From Salvator merianae (Eukaryota > Chordata > Lepidosauria > Squamata > Teiidae), in the NCBI GenBank assembly GCA_003586115.2, contig QVOM02000023.1:2169283-2233282 (forward strand): a stretch of DNA of 64,000 nt. The letters run 5' to 3'. The notes under the pieces are model-generated. The model did no database searches. It was given only the letters and a program-made list of their open reading frames with translations, and was not told the origin of the DNA. Positions 35,281 through 48,010 of the stretch are shown here, piece after piece. The position numbers were made by a program, and so were the translations under genes. Numbering within the stretch: position 1 is the first letter of the stretch; each line of letters begins with the position of its first letter.

Positions 35281-37085
35281 ACTTTTAAGCTCTTTTTTTT
35301 TTGCTACTCCAGGATGCAACCTTCTTATCTATCATCACAGAGCACCCTTAAAAATGTAGTATTGGAAAGTCCTCGGGCTTACAATCTATAGGATTCAATG
35401 CAGGAGAAGAGAAAAAAGAAGGGGAAAAAATTGGCAAGGTGGATGCGACCCCATCTTCTCTCTCTCTCCTGCAGCCTGATGACCTGGAAGCTTAAAATGA
35501 CAGGTAAAACTGGAGCCCAAAGGTACTGGTCTATGGGAGACAAAAGGATTCTGCCATCTCCTCCTCTTTGGCTCCCTAAAAGGGCTTCTAAATGACAGGA
35601 AATGCTTTTCTCTACCTCTACCTGTGCACAGAGTGAGGGCCTTCCTACCTACCTTCCTGCTCTGCCCTCTCTTTGATTTAAATTGATTTCTACCCATATT
35701 TATATTGTCCTTTTCTTCATTTTGGAATACAACTTATTATACAGCTTGTAGATGTTTGCTATTATTTGTTAAATACTGTTCAGGGGTGATTATTTAGGCT
35801 CACGTGATGAGCTTTCGTCATGGCCTCATGCCACCCACCTGTTCCCGCTCCACCTCACACAGGCCTTTCGTTTTGAAAAACACTGCTTCGAAAGCGTGAA
35901 GAGGAAGACCCTCAGACGTAACAGGCAGTTTAATGCACTCATTCCACTAAACCAGGGATTGACTCTAGCAAGGCCAGGAGGAAGCCATCTCTCCCGGGCC
36001 GCTTCAAAAGACACCAGCTATCAAGACGATAGGACGGAGGGCTAAAGAGACTCGTGTTTTGTTCATGCTTTAAAGTCAGCTCTGCAATAGTATCCCTGGA
36101 TGTAGTGAAGCACAGGTCTGCCTTGTATATGCTATACCGTGGAACAGACTTGCTCAGCTTCTGTTGCTTCCAGATGCAGCGATAAACAGGTACCTAGTAT
36201 TTCCAACAGGGAGCCTGTGAAATTACTAGAACTCGCATGAAGTCAGAAGGATGGCCTAGGAATAAATTCTATTTATCACTGATGTATGCTAGGGATTTAG
36301 GAAATGGCTTTAAGCACAGCACAAGATACAGTGCCCAGATTTCTCCCATGCCCACCTCACACAAGCCAATGTCAATAATTAACCATCCATGATTGTTCTA
36401 TCTGGCAGCAAAGCGTGACCAGAAGCATGGCTTTACAACAGGAGCCCTCATTTGTGGCTGCCAATAAAACAGATGAGAGAAAGCCGCCGTAAGACACTTG
36501 TTGGCCCATCTCATCTCTCAGACCACCTATAAATTCAGGGACTCATTAGGGAATACTTATCCTGCTGTAAATTTATTGCAGACACAGTTATAAGTGCTTT
36601 AAAATACACAGATACGGTGGCACCAGCACACGCACAAGGCAGCAAATCAGCCACAAGAACACCTTTTTTTTCCGAGTTCCGAGTGCAGCACATGTACAAC
36701 ATCCCTATAAGCAGGCCATAATTGTCCCTATGAAGCTGGAAGTTGAATTAAACACAAATTTATCCAAAATGGTTCCTTGTGTCACTTGTTGCTATCTCTC
36801 ATTAGGCATCTGCAGACAACTTCCCAAACTCTTTAATAGTTTATACTGTGTATTACAGTCTAAAAAAAGAAAAAGGCAAACAAAATGGAAAGCAAGATTA
36901 CTACAATCCCAGTATTCATAATTATAACCCAGCAAGCAAAATGTTTCTTGAAAAAGTAATTTTGTGGGTTTCAAAGCACAAAAACACATATAAGATTGTC
37001 AGCAACAACTGCATAGATAACACAAATATTATACAGTCAGAGAACTCTTGTTGCATATTCCACAAAATACAGAATATCATCTCAT
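35281..37085. other. No supported gene or element
   Basis: Intron 1. No exon or named repeat seen. Confidence 0.4.
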
Positions 37086-37089
37086 GATG

Positions 37090-37385
37090 GGTCACAGCAG
37101 GGTCTTCTCTGTGGTGGCACCTATCCTGGAGAATGCCCTCATTTCTCATATTCATGAAGTGCCTACAACCACAGCTTTCAGGCACCTACTTGTAGGCATT
37201 CCTCTTTACCCCGCATGAATGGCTGGAATTTTTTTTTCATTATTTTACCCAGCTTTTATTTTGTCTTTAATCAACGGTATCATTTTAACTATTTCTGTCC
37301 TTAGTCTTCATGTTTATTTTTGTAAATCACGTTGATAATTTTATGGGAAGTGGTATAGAAATGTTTTTAAAGAGAGAATAAAAAG
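37090..37385 (+). mobile_element. L2-like LINE 3' end
   Basis: 'cagggtcttctctgtggtgg', 'tttcaggcacctacttgtag' and a tail 'gtaaatcacgttgataattt' match the L2-like family in a degenerate form. Confidence 0.5.
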
Positions 37386-38109
37386 ATGGAAGAAAACACC
37401 CTTAGATTTACTTCCCCATAGCCAGAAGGCTGGCCAAAGTTCTTTTGCTGCCAGAGGTGAAGGACACTATATCACACGTGCACATGCATTGCACTTCCCA
37501 AATCTGACAAGACTGGCAGTAGATCAACACTAGTGACAGACATTCTTCCTGTGCATGAGAGCTGCAAGCTGGCTGAGAGGGAGCAAAGCAGGACCTGGGG
37601 TGTGCTCATCACAATGTCCTTCAACACCCTGCAGCTGGTCTTCAGAAGTCTGAAGCTTCAGAGTCTGCACATAATCTTCTTAAAGACTCTGGTATCCAGA
37701 CTGCAGGGACGGAGAGGGCACTAAGGCGTCAGACAAATTAAGCACCTTATCCAACAGCAACTGGACACGGCCATTAAGAAATTAACTTCCATACAGCCGC
37801 TCCCTTGAAGTTTGTGGCTTTGAAATCTGTGTGCTTGGGATAGTCACAAGGGACGGTTTATGAGCATCCCTGGTTGCTGGCAAGGTTTCCCTAATTATTT
37901 GTGATGGCCAATAAGAAGATATATCATTCTGGCGTCTATTCATATGAGAATGTTTCTGCAAGTGGAATTTTCCAAGGTTCCTCTCCTCTCCAAGGGGCAT
38001 GAATATGGGAAGGCATGCCAGTTCTCAAGTTCTGGTATTCATGAGGGAATACAGAAGCCTAACCCTGACGAATAGCAAGGCAGAGGGACTCAAAAGGCAG
38101 AAGGGTCCA
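37386..38109. other. No supported gene or element
   Basis: Intron 1 sequence, nothing recognised. Confidence 0.4.
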
Positions 38110-38112
38110 TAG

Positions 38113-38879
38113 AAACATAGAAACATAGAGTTGGAAGGGACCTCCTGGATCATCAAGTCCAACCCCCTGCTCAATGCAGGATTACCTAAACCATCCCCGA
38201 TAAATGGTCATCCAGTCTCCGCTTGAAGACCTCCATCGAAGGGGAACTCACCACCTCCTGCGGCAACCTATTCCACTGGTTGATCGTCCTTACTGTCATA
38301 AAATTTTTTCTAACATCTAATCTGAATCTTTTCCCCTGCAGTTTCATCCCATTGCTTCTAGTCCTTCCTTGTGCAAGTGAGAACAGGTCTGATCCTTCTG
38401 CACTGTGACAGCCCTTTAGGTATTTGTAGACAGCTATCATGTCCCCTCTCAGTCTTCTTTTTTGTAGGCTAAACATTCCTAGTTCCTTTAACCGTTCCTC
38501 ATAGGACATGGTTTGTAGACCATTCACCATCTTGGTAGCTCTCCTTTGAACCTGCTCCAGTTTGTAAGTGTCTTTTTTAAACTGGGGTGCCCAGAACTGG
38601 ACACAGTACTCCAGATGAGGTCTGACCAAGGCAGAGTAGAGAGGGATAATAACTTCACGCGATCTGGACTCTATGCTTCTCTTAATACACCCCAGGATTG
38701 TGTTTGCCTTTTTTGCAGCTGCTTCACACTGTTGACTCATGTTCAATCTATGATCTACTAGGACACCCAGGTCCTTTTCACATGTGCTGCTGCTCAGCCG
38801 GATTCCTCCCATTCTATATGTGTTTTTCACATTTTTCTTGCCCAGATGTAGTACCTTGCATTTTTCCTTGTTGAATGAC
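38113..38879 (-). mobile_element. CR1 LINE, minus, RT C-terminus and tail
   Basis: The minus strand encodes the C-terminal CR1 RT region from FNKEKCKVLHLGKKN through VRPHLEYCVQFWAPQ and NQWNRLPQEVVSSPS, intact for about 230 codons. It is followed by a 3'UTR ending in the octamer-type tail 'ctatgtttctatgtttctat'. This tail is the bird/turtle-type CR1 terminus and differs from the other copies in the window. The open frame continues upstream to 39067 by chance; the N-terminal ~65 residues are not CR1. Confidence 0.92.
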
Positions 38880-39089
38880 TGGTGATGGAAACAAACCCAT
38901 GTTGCCAGGCAACCTGAAGCACATCTCCCTAACCACTGTGGGACAGGCAGATCCCTGTACCTTACACTGGTAGCCTCTGGCTCCTGTTTGCCCTGAGCAC
39001 TGGCCATGCTGAGGAAAAGGAGCCTGAAAGGGGCTGGAAAGAACCAAGGGTCTCCCAAAGATGCCAAATGTAAGAAGAATCAGAAGACA

Positions 39090-39400
39090 GAAGGAAGTTA
39101 TTTTTTTCACACTGAATAGTTAAATTCTTGGAATTTGCTACCATGGGATGTGGCATTAGCCATCAGTTTGGATGGCTTCAAAACAAGGGTTAGACTAATT
39201 CACGGAAGACAAGGCTACCAATGGCTACTAGCCTAGACCAGGTGAAATGACCTCCATCCCTAGCTCCTGGGAGATGCTGAATGAGACACATGATTCACTA
39301 GAACAACTTGCTCATGGGCTTCCGTATGGGACAGGCTGGCCAGTGAGAGGATATATTGCTAGACTAGTTGGACCAGTGGCTAATCTAGCAGGGGAAGGAG
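39090..39400 (+). mobile_element. Older CR1 3' fragment
   Basis: 'gaatttgctaccatgggatg', 'ttggatggcttcaaaacaag' and 'ggctaccaatggctactagc' are recognisable CR1 3'UTR words with many substitutions. It abuts the minus-strand CR1 but in the opposite orientation. Confidence 0.55.
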
Positions 39401-39479
39401 AGTACAGTACCCATAGTTCCAGCAGCGCTCAACACAGGACAATGAGAACATCGCTTCTCACAACCACCCTAAAAGGGAC

Positions 39480-39600
39480 TAGATTTAACTCCCTCTACTA
39501 GTTTCAAGGCCGAGGGAGGATTTGAACTCTGTTTCATAAGACCCAGAGTGACACGCTAACCACTATATCACACGGTTCTCTTCTGTTATTAACCAGAACC
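39480..39600 (-). mobile_element. SINE remnant, minus
   Basis: 'gaggatttgaactctgtttc' and 'acgctaaccactatatcaca' are the reversed B and A boxes of the family at 13.57 kb. Confidence 0.5.
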
Positions 39601-39660
39601 AAATTACTTTCTAACGGTACATAAAAAGCACACAGAGCAACAAAATAATGGGGAAAAAAA

Positions 39661-39670
39661 TCTCTCTACC

Positions 39671-39709
<39 letters not shown>

Positions 39710-39710
39710 T
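39661..39710. repeat. (CT)n(CA)n microsatellite
   Basis: A pure CT run is followed directly by a CA run, about 50 bp in total. Confidence 0.95.
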
Positions 39711-41184
39711 CAAAACACCATTTGAAAAATATGCAGCTTTATCATAATTGCTTTTTCCACGCAAAATATCACACAGGGTGTGTGGGGAGCCACTGTACTG
39801 TAATAAGCGGCACTGGGCCTTCCTGACATACAAACCTCCAGCTGGATAAATTAGTGCCTAGTAAAACAGCATATAATTTACATTTTGTTATGTCAATCAC
39901 TGGCAGCGACTTGAGGCTCTTTATGACTAAGCAAACCAAAACCACAACATACAAGAGCAACTTTAAATCATTCCCCACACAGAGAGAAAAGTTAACAGTC
40001 AACAACTGGGAGCAGAATGTCTTCCTCAAATAAATGAGCCAATAGATTTTGTGGCGCACGATTCGAGCAGGAGGTCTCAGAACAAAATTCAGCCAAAGAA
40101 CACAGCAAGCACACACACACAATTCATGAAAATTACACTATCTCAGTGGAAAAACTGAAAATGGAACGACAGAAGCTGCAACTACCCCTGTTTTTATTAA
40201 CCCGAGACACTGAACGCAAACAGATCATGCCGTGGTTTTGACAAGTCCCGGCTTCTGACCACTGTGGAAATAACCGGAATCAGGACTGGATCCTATGCCA
40301 GCAATCTCCAAATTACTGAGCATCAGATACCGATGCAGAAGGATCTGGTTCCACCAATGCCGAGAAAGCACATATGCATTTCTTTACTGGACACAGACGT
40401 AAGACTGCAGGATGTTCCTGGGGCTAGTCAATGCTATGATGCCGAGGTAGTACTGGAACAGCAAGTTGCAATTCTGAGCTTGTCACATTCTTCTTTTCCA
40501 CAAGCAGAAAACAGCGACTTGCACCCTTCAGGGCAGAAACAACTGGCAAGAAAATGACTGCTTGCTGAATCTGACACATCCTTCCCGGCACACGAAGTAA
40601 GAGAAGAGAAGCAGCCGTGGACCATTTCCCACAAAAGCAGCAACCTGAGCCGTCCAGAAGAAACGCAACTTCCAGAAACTTTTCGCCAAGTCAGAGCATG
40701 AACTGCTGCTTGAGAAGGCAGAAGAAAAGCCCTTGGCCAAAAAGTAAGAGAAAAAGAAGAATTAAATAGAAAGGGAAGGGGGGGTGGGAGGCTGAACTGA
40801 GGGCAAGAATTAAGCCGCACAAGGCAGGTGTAATTTCATGTGGATGCTGCATAATATGTCTGGAGAGTTTTCACTATTTTATTTATTCTAGTTTTAATCC
40901 CTTTTGTTGGCTGCTTCAGTCTGCAAGGGATGTATGGCTGCAGCACTACTTGGCAAATTTGTTTTTAAAAAAGTTCTCAGCTCCTGGGCGTTCCTTATAA
41001 TAGCAACCACAATACAGCTTAACCCTTACATAGTGAACTAGTATCGCTAATCAGGAAGCCACAGTTCAAATCCTGCCCTTACTATGAACTTAAAGTGTTT
41101 AAACTGAGCTAAACTGCATTTTAGTTACTGGGTGTGAGTAAAACCACTCCATACAAACCTGTGTTACACAGGGAACAACTAAAG
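39711..41184. other. No supported gene or element
   Basis: Intron 1. ORFs of about 100-130 codons at 39769-40820 have no recognisable domain. A degenerate tRNA-like piece lies near 41040. Confidence 0.4.
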
Positions 41185-41430
41185 TCACAGAGTTGGAGGA
41201 GTCCACTAAGGCCATCCAGTCCAGCCTCCTCCAACACAGTTATTCAAGCCAAAACTTCCAGTGGCAAAAGAAACATTTGGAGGACCAGTTTGAGAACCAC
41301 TGCTCTAAATCACTGTGTCCACAGCTGAACCGCCCTTACAACAAAGAAGGCTTTCCTAAGATTCAACTAGAATCTGCCTGCTGCACTTCAGCCTGTTACT
41401 CCTTATACATTCTGTTATTAACTCCTCCAA
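41185..41430 (-). mobile_element. Old CR1 fragment, minus
   Basis: 'acagagttggaggagtccac' and 'aaggccatccagtccagcct' match the reversed CR1 3'UTR ('cagagttggaagggacc...catccagtccaacc'). Confidence 0.45.
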
Positions 41431-41559
41431 CATCTGGGTTGATGTTCATAATCTAAATGCTTGTACTAACTTCTTATTCCACTTTTGCTTCCAATTACTG
41501 TACTAGTTAGAAGGCTCAACAGCCTAATGTCCATGATTCTGATGGACGCTGTCAAGCTG

Positions 41560-41660
41560 TAACCGTTTTAAGCCTTGGTTTTACTTGCTGTTTTTGTAAA
41601 CTGCTTCAGAATTCTTCAACAGAAAGAGCATATAAATCTTTTAAATAAATAAAGGAAAAA
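41560..41660 (+). mobile_element. LINE tail remnant
   Basis: 'gtaaactgcttcagaattct' and 'gagcatataaatctttt' with AAATAAATAAA resemble reptile LINE 3' ends. Confidence 0.35.
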
Positions 41661-43418
41661 ACAACGATACAAGCACAAAATGGTCTCTTCACCAAGATTA
41701 TGGGACATTATTAAGTAATTTTGGTGCCAGATTAAAACACCTGGGGGCAAATGAATTAGCTGGATTGGAGCAGTCTGGAAAAAGATGCAAATTAATTAAG
41801 CAATTCATCCAGGGTGACACAGGTGGAAAACCAGTTTGCTTGCTTTTTGCAACATGTAAAACTTGTGCCGGCATCTAGTCCTGAAATACAATATGCAGAT
41901 TTCATGCAGACCTGCATTCCAAATCTCTTAAACACCTAGCAACGGACCAGAAGGAGCCCTGATCCCTGCCAATGCCTTGCGTCCGGCTCTTTTGCAATAT
42001 TAAGCGACCTTTGGAGGCAAGCGCGAAGAGAGCCAGGAGGAAGGTGTTGGCCTTCTAATCTTCTCTCGGCAAGACCTCTTGCAGAAGCAGCTCAAACCCC
42101 AGACAAGGAACCGGGAAGGGGTGGCAGGAAAGAGAATGCCTACAGAGAAAGTGCTGGCTCTAAGCCTCGCTAAGTACCTTACCAGATGCCCTGCTAAGGC
42201 TAAGCAGCCTCTGAAGTGACTTCCCCTCTGGCCACCAGCAGGCACCGGTAGGGGCGTCTCTCTAGCCCTGCCTTTCCTCTCTCTCTCTTACGTTCTCCAC
42301 CACCTCCATCAGCTCAAGCCTTCAGGCACAGTTGGTTCTACAGCCGTGTGGAAAATGAGTGGGTGCTGCTTAAAAATTTTATTTAAAGCATGCATTACTT
42401 CTATAAAAAGGATTCGGTTTTCAAGCCTTCCATTTAAAGCAGCACACCCTCTCACCCCGAAAGAAGAAAAGGAGGGGAAGCAAAATCCAATGCCTAAGTG
42501 GTAATTGCTTTCCTTAAACTTCTAATAACCCTTTTCTGTATGGAAAGGGAAGAAAGGTCCCCAAGTTCTCTGTAAAAAGGTGCCTATGAAATGCAGAATT
42601 AAAAGGAGCAGGCAGTAACTAAAGCCTTTGATCGCCAATCAAGAGGCACCATTTCCTTGAAAAGAGGCAAACTTGCAAAGCATACGGCGTGCTAGTATTT
42701 TAAGCAAGTGTAAACCCATACCCACCTCTTTTCCTGTGAGCATTTCAGGCATCTAAATGCCCTTATCCAAGTATCCAAAGGGGTCTGCTGGCTTTATTTA
42801 GACACCCATGGCACAGTTCACAACCTACCAACCAGAAGAAGCACAGAAACCCAGTGACCCAGTGCTGGGGAAGCTGCGGTGAGAAGACAGGATGAGAGCA
42901 AGGCTGACACTTTGCAGACTTTTAACTAAGACAGCACCTTCCTTCATATATAGGGATATGAGCAAGAGTTCTGTGCAATCCAGATGTCTGCTGCATTATT
43001 CCGGCAACGTAACCTGTCTACCAGAAAATAACATTTCAGATGGAACAGCTAATAAATTACAACTCCCAGGGGCCAGGAAAAGACACAGGGAGAATTGGGG
43101 AATTAATAGAAATCATCAAGAAATATTTAGGCAGCACCATAAACGGAGAACGAAATAAGTATCCAAGACTCTAACCCCACGTCGTGTTCAGATGTCTCTT
43201 TCCTGGAGTCAAAATGGTTCCATACACAGAGAAACCCCTCATTCTCAGAACACCATTCCAAACCCAGAGTTCAACACTTCTTCCCTACCAAAACAAGCCA
43301 CCTTTTTCTACTCTCGGAGGCTGCCAATGATGGCTAGTGCCCATTAGGGCTGGTAGGGCAGAGCTAAAAACTGAAAGGAAGCAGGACCAGGGGTCAGAAT
43401 AGATGGAGTTAATGGAAA
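41661..43418. other. No supported gene or element
   Basis: Intron 1. No exons or named repeats recognised. Confidence 0.4.
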
Positions 43419-43740
43419 CGGGGCTGTAGAGTCAGTACACAAAACCTTCAACTCCTTAATTTATGGTACCAGACTCCGACGCCTCTATTTGTAATTAGAC
43501 TAATTATACATTTCCTATACTGATTGACAGCACATAATATACAAGGCATTTCATCACTGCTAATGTGAATCACCAGGGCGTAACTTCCTATAGATACCTC
43601 CACTGATAACAGCATCTTCCCAGGGGAAATTTTTTTAATGCATCATATTACAAATTCCATTTAGTTGCAGTTGACACGTTTTTACTGACCCTGAGTCCAG
43701 GAACCCAATAATCACTTCCGACTCCAACTCCACAGCCCTG
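43419..43740. mobile_element. hAT-like element, GGGCTGTGGAGTC ends
   Basis: The left end CGGGGCTGTAGAGTCAG and the complement of the right end CAGGGCTGTGGAGTTGGAGT match. Internal 'agactccgacgcctc' repeats the same word. I know this terminal pattern from amniote non-autonomous DNA elements. A target duplication was not visible. Confidence 0.5.
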
Positions 43741-43908
43741 GAGGCTGCAATACCAGGCAAACCCACCGGAGATAGGAGATTCTGCCCAAACCAATCAACC
43801 CCAAACTAGAAGAAAAAACACAGCAGACCGAGGGAGCTACTGGATATACAGGGAATGGTCCCCTGTATCTTTAAGGGTCAGCTACCCCCGACGTTGCTGC
43901 TATGCCCA

Positions 43909-44205
43909 GAGAAGGTGGGGACAGCAACCAGTCTGAATGGCTTTAAGGAAGGGTTACACAGATTCATGGAGGAGGACAGGTCTATCAACGGCTACTAGAA
44001 TGGATGCCCAGGTACCACCTCCAGGCTGACGAAACAGGCAGGATGCTTCTAAAGGCCATCTTCAGGGAGCTGAGAGGAGCTGAGGATTTTACCTTCATCT
44101 TCTGCTTGAAAATTCATGGAAGTGATTGGGGGAGCCACTGTGTGAGATGGGATGCTGGACTAGATGGTCTGTGGCCTGATCCAGCAGGGCTCTTCTCATG
44201 TTCAT
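43909..44205 (+). mobile_element. CR1 3' end, first of a tandem pair
   Basis: From 'gaaggtggggacagcaacca' to the tail 'cagggctcttctcatgttca'. Plus strand. Confidence 0.85.
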
Positions 44206-44206
44206 A

Positions 44207-44420
44207 CCTAGAATGGATGCCCAGATACCACTTCCAGGTTGGAGAGTCAGGCAGGATGCCTCTAAAGGCCATTTGTAGGGGGTTGAGAGCAGGTGAAGAT
44301 TTTGCCCTCATCTTCTACTTGGGATGCCCAGAAGCACTTGGTAGCCCACTGTGTGAGATGAGATGCTGGCCTAGATGGGCTTGGCCTGATCCAGCAGGGC
44401 TTCTCTTATGTTCTTATGCT
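44207..44420 (+). mobile_element. CR1 3' end, second of a tandem pair
   Basis: It restarts at 'ctagaatggatgcccagata' directly after the first tail and ends 'cttctcttatgttcttatg'. Same orientation and subfamily. Confidence 0.85.
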
Positions 44421-45784
44421 CAAAGAAAAATCTGCCAGCAAATTCTGTTATCAATGTAAAGTCAAGAACCTTTGGCCGCAGAGCCAATGCATTACACTGC
44501 AGCCTTCAGCAATTCAGGACACCAACCAGCCACTGTGGACACCCATCGCTCACAAGCCCAGGAAGCAAAGTAGTGTTGGCTGAGACTGATGGGAACTATA
44601 GTACAAATCACGTGGCAAAGCACCAGACCAAAATCATGTGAACTTACAGCATGCATTTCAGCAAGCGTGGGGAGGGGGAAAGGAGGGAGGGAAGCTACTG
44701 TAGGAGAACACAACAAACTATTTGTGCAACTTTAGAACAGAAAGGTAGAGGCCAAAGAAGCTTAGTATTGACCACAGCAAACCACATGCAGGATAACAGT
44801 GAAAGCTAGGAGAATTTAGGTGTGCTTTTCAGTAGCATAGCAATGGTGGATCATTCTTTGGTTTGAGTTGGTTTGCAAACCACTGTTGACTACTCCACAG
44901 TGGCCACACAAAGCCCGATGCTGGCAAACGTTCCTTTTCTTCTATTTCTATTGATCCATGAAGCAGAAGTATAAATAGAACTGCATCGCCTAAGCTGACC
45001 TCTTGTTCTAGCACCAGGATGAGATGAAAATCTTTTCAAAATGTATCGAATTACGAGTGGTCACAGGATGGTTGGCCATAAAACAGGGTCCCTAAGAAGA
45101 AAAGTTAAAGGCAGAAAAGACCAGTAAACTAGATTCTCAAAAACAAAAGCCCACTGACTGTTCAATACACATCTTAAGACCTGGATTTTCCTCCTCAATC
45201 TTCCAAGGCTTCCCATACGCGAAGAATATGTCAACAGTTAACATCTTCCAACCGTCACCCACTTCAACACCTTTCGGTTCTAGTCATCTCTACCGTAGAA
45301 ACCACAGCAGTCTGAGACTCCAGCATTTACCAGCTTGTTTATTAAGTCCAACAGCAACGCAGCTGGATGAACAACGACCAGACAAAATCATCCCATATTC
45401 TTTTTTTATCTTTTCACAATGGCAAAAAGCCAGCAAGGTTCCATTGTTTACAGCAACCTTTTAGAGAAGACACACCAAAACAGGATATTTCACTGCTTGG
45501 AACAAGGCCATGCGGTATTGTTGGTTTTGTTAAAATGAGTTTTCTATACCATCATAAATAGGCTCCACTTAGTGAATCTTTGGAGACCTTATTTAGACAA
45601 AAGATAGAGTTCCAAAGTGAAGGATGCTCTCTTCAAATCATGCTGCGTCACCCTCTCTCTTAATTAGTGTATCATCCTCCTTCACCCAGGTCAGGACCCA
45701 ACTGCAAGGAGCTGGTGTAGAATGATAGGAGTTGTAGTCCAAGAACATCTAGAGGACCCATAGTTGAGTATCTCTGGCCTAAGT
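44421..45784. other. No supported gene
   Basis: Intron 1. A short 'gataggagttgtagtccaag' word near 45725 belongs to a dispersed motif seen elsewhere in the window. Confidence 0.4.
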
Positions 45785-45960
45785 AAAGGTAAAGGTGCCC
45801 TCAGGTTGAGCTTGGCTTCTGGTGACCACACAGACACTCCACAGTTTTCCATTCTTGGTTTTTCCATTGTCTTCTCTTACATAAATGGCACAGATATAAC
45901 CTGCAACCATTTGAAAGCATAACAGGTAGTCTAACCCTAAGCTACAGCCCTCCCAAAGGC
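45785..45960 (-). mobile_element. tRNA-derived SINE, minus
   Basis: It starts with the tail word 'taaaggtaaaggtgcc' typical of a squamate SINE read in reverse. It ends with the complement of an A box ('gctgtagcttagggttagac'). Confidence 0.6.
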
Positions 45961-47799
45961 TCCATCTTGTCCTTTAGATCTTTCTTAAAGAAACACCACC
46001 TTTCATTTTGCAAGACCCTGAGTGATATAAGCAGCCATATTTACACTATGGATTTAAAGGTTTTTATAAAATTCCTGGTAACATGGCCTCCATTGTTGCT
46101 CCTGGCAAATGCTCTCACTCTGCTGAAGGAAACTTTCTTCCTTAAAAAAGAGAACAGATTGACTTTGGCTCCTTCACAGATCATCTAAACACAAACAGGA
46201 AAGGAATACTGCAAAAACTTCAGAAGGGCAATATGCGTTACATGCAGAGAAGGAAGCCAGGTCTAATTAGAAGGCCAAAACGTTGATATTACCATCTTTA
46301 ACTAAATCCTTTGGACTAGTCACTATCTCCTAACTGAATCAACTTCCCGCAGTTGTTTCAAGAGTAAGACAACAGATTCCGACGCCAAGACTGCAACATC
46401 TTGAGTTCCTCAGGGAAGGTTCAAAATCTGGACACTATAAAGTTAAACTGCTATGCCCAAATTGAATCTTCACTGCACCAAATGCTTCCATGTTGTTGAA
46501 CAATGCAGTCCTCAGAAGCACATGTAAAGCTGTCATGCATCAGTCCAGAAGCAGTTTGCAAACGCCTTCTGAGATACCCTTCTAGATAACCCAGTCTAGT
46601 CTATAGCATTTAGTATTCCCTGCTTAGCTTCTGAGCTATTCCCGATTCCCTAGGGGAAGCATAAAATGCCATTAAAATGACCAGCACTTGCTTTTAAGTA
46701 AAGTCATTTAGGTTTCGGCTTCTTTTTTCAACAAGGTACACTTCTGATGTACCCAGCATACCTAGCAACTAACTTTGAGAAGCTGTCCTCCCTGTTAGAG
46801 CAGTCTTAGCAAACCACAGCGATACTCAAAAATGCTGGAAGTTTTCTGCATGCATAAGGCCAAGGAAGCTTGGTGTTTACCCACATGCCCCGGTGTCCCA
46901 AAGCATGCTCCAGACACTGGGAATTCTTCTAGGAACATCTGGAGAACTACAGTTGGGCATACCTATCTTGGCCCTTGGAAATCCAGAGCAGAGTCAGCAC
47001 TTCTACCCATATGCAATGCATGTTTTCCACTCGACTGAATAAACTCAAGTCTGTCCAACCATAGTGGATTAAGAGGGAGGCATTCTGGGTTAGAAGATGC
47101 AACCTGAAGGACAGTTTAAGAAACTCCTGGATGTTTGGAAGCTGCAGTACTATACTTGTATAGGTAAACGACAAAGATTTCAAAAAGATCAGATTTTATG
47201 CCAAAGGATAGAATTACTAGAACTGTTTCAGAACTGCTGAAATGAAAAGCAAAAGTACTTGCATTCACTTAAAATAAAACTGCCGCTGGATTTGAAGAAT
47301 GAAGAGGAAAGAAGACCATCAGTAGAAGAAAAGAACTGGGAGATCACGTGGGGCAAGAAACATGGAACACAAGAAACTTTTGAAGGAGGAGGAAGTCAAC
47401 ATGAAATAATGGCAGCTTATCAATCTTCCATTTGGACTAAACGTAAATTTTATGTATTTTAAATATTTTTTTTAAAAAACTGCTCTTAATTAGTGGGTTG
47501 CTTGTATCCAACACTTCAGAAAACCAATAAAAAATAATTTAAAGCATACATATAAATTCACCAGGGAGGCAATTTAGTGACAGTTACCTGGTTGACTTAC
47601 TCCAGCATATGCAACAAAGATTATATAAAACTAACACCAAATCCAAGAACAATTCTTGTGCAGATTAACTATTTAAATATACAGTAAACATGTACCATGC
47701 TATGGTTTCAAATTTGTTGACGATCACAGAGCTGGAAAAACTAGAAAAGGCCGGGATATAAGGATTGCATCAGAATGCCTACATTCACGTATTTACTGA
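45961..47799. other. No supported gene
   Basis: Intron 1, AT-rich. A 67-codon frame (47259-47462) rich in Lys and Glu ends shortly before 'ccaataaaaaataat'. It could be part of an unassigned retroposon; no homology is recognised. Confidence 0.35.
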
Positions 47800-48010
47800 T
47801 TTGCTGCATCTGTATTCTGTCTTTTCCCTAAAGAGATCCAAGCAATGCATATTATCTTCCTCCCTTCCTTTTCAACCTCCTAACAATTCCGTCGGGTAGG
47901 TTAAGTCAAAAAAACAGCAACTTGCCCAAGTTCATGCTGTATGCTTCATGGTTGATGAGGATTCGAACAACGTCCCAGCCACTGTGCTACACTGGATCTA
48001 CCTCAGTTGA
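47800..48010 (-). mobile_element. SINE, minus
   Basis: 'caacttgcccaagttcatgc', 'gaggattcgaacaacgtccc' and 'cactgtgctacactggatc' are the reversed body, B box and A box of the family at 13.57 kb. Confidence 0.6.

Noticed and set aside
38186..39067. 293-codon ORF as a possible host gene
   Set aside because: Codons from about 66 onward are the C-terminus of a CR1 reverse transcriptase; the beginning is random sequence joined in frame.
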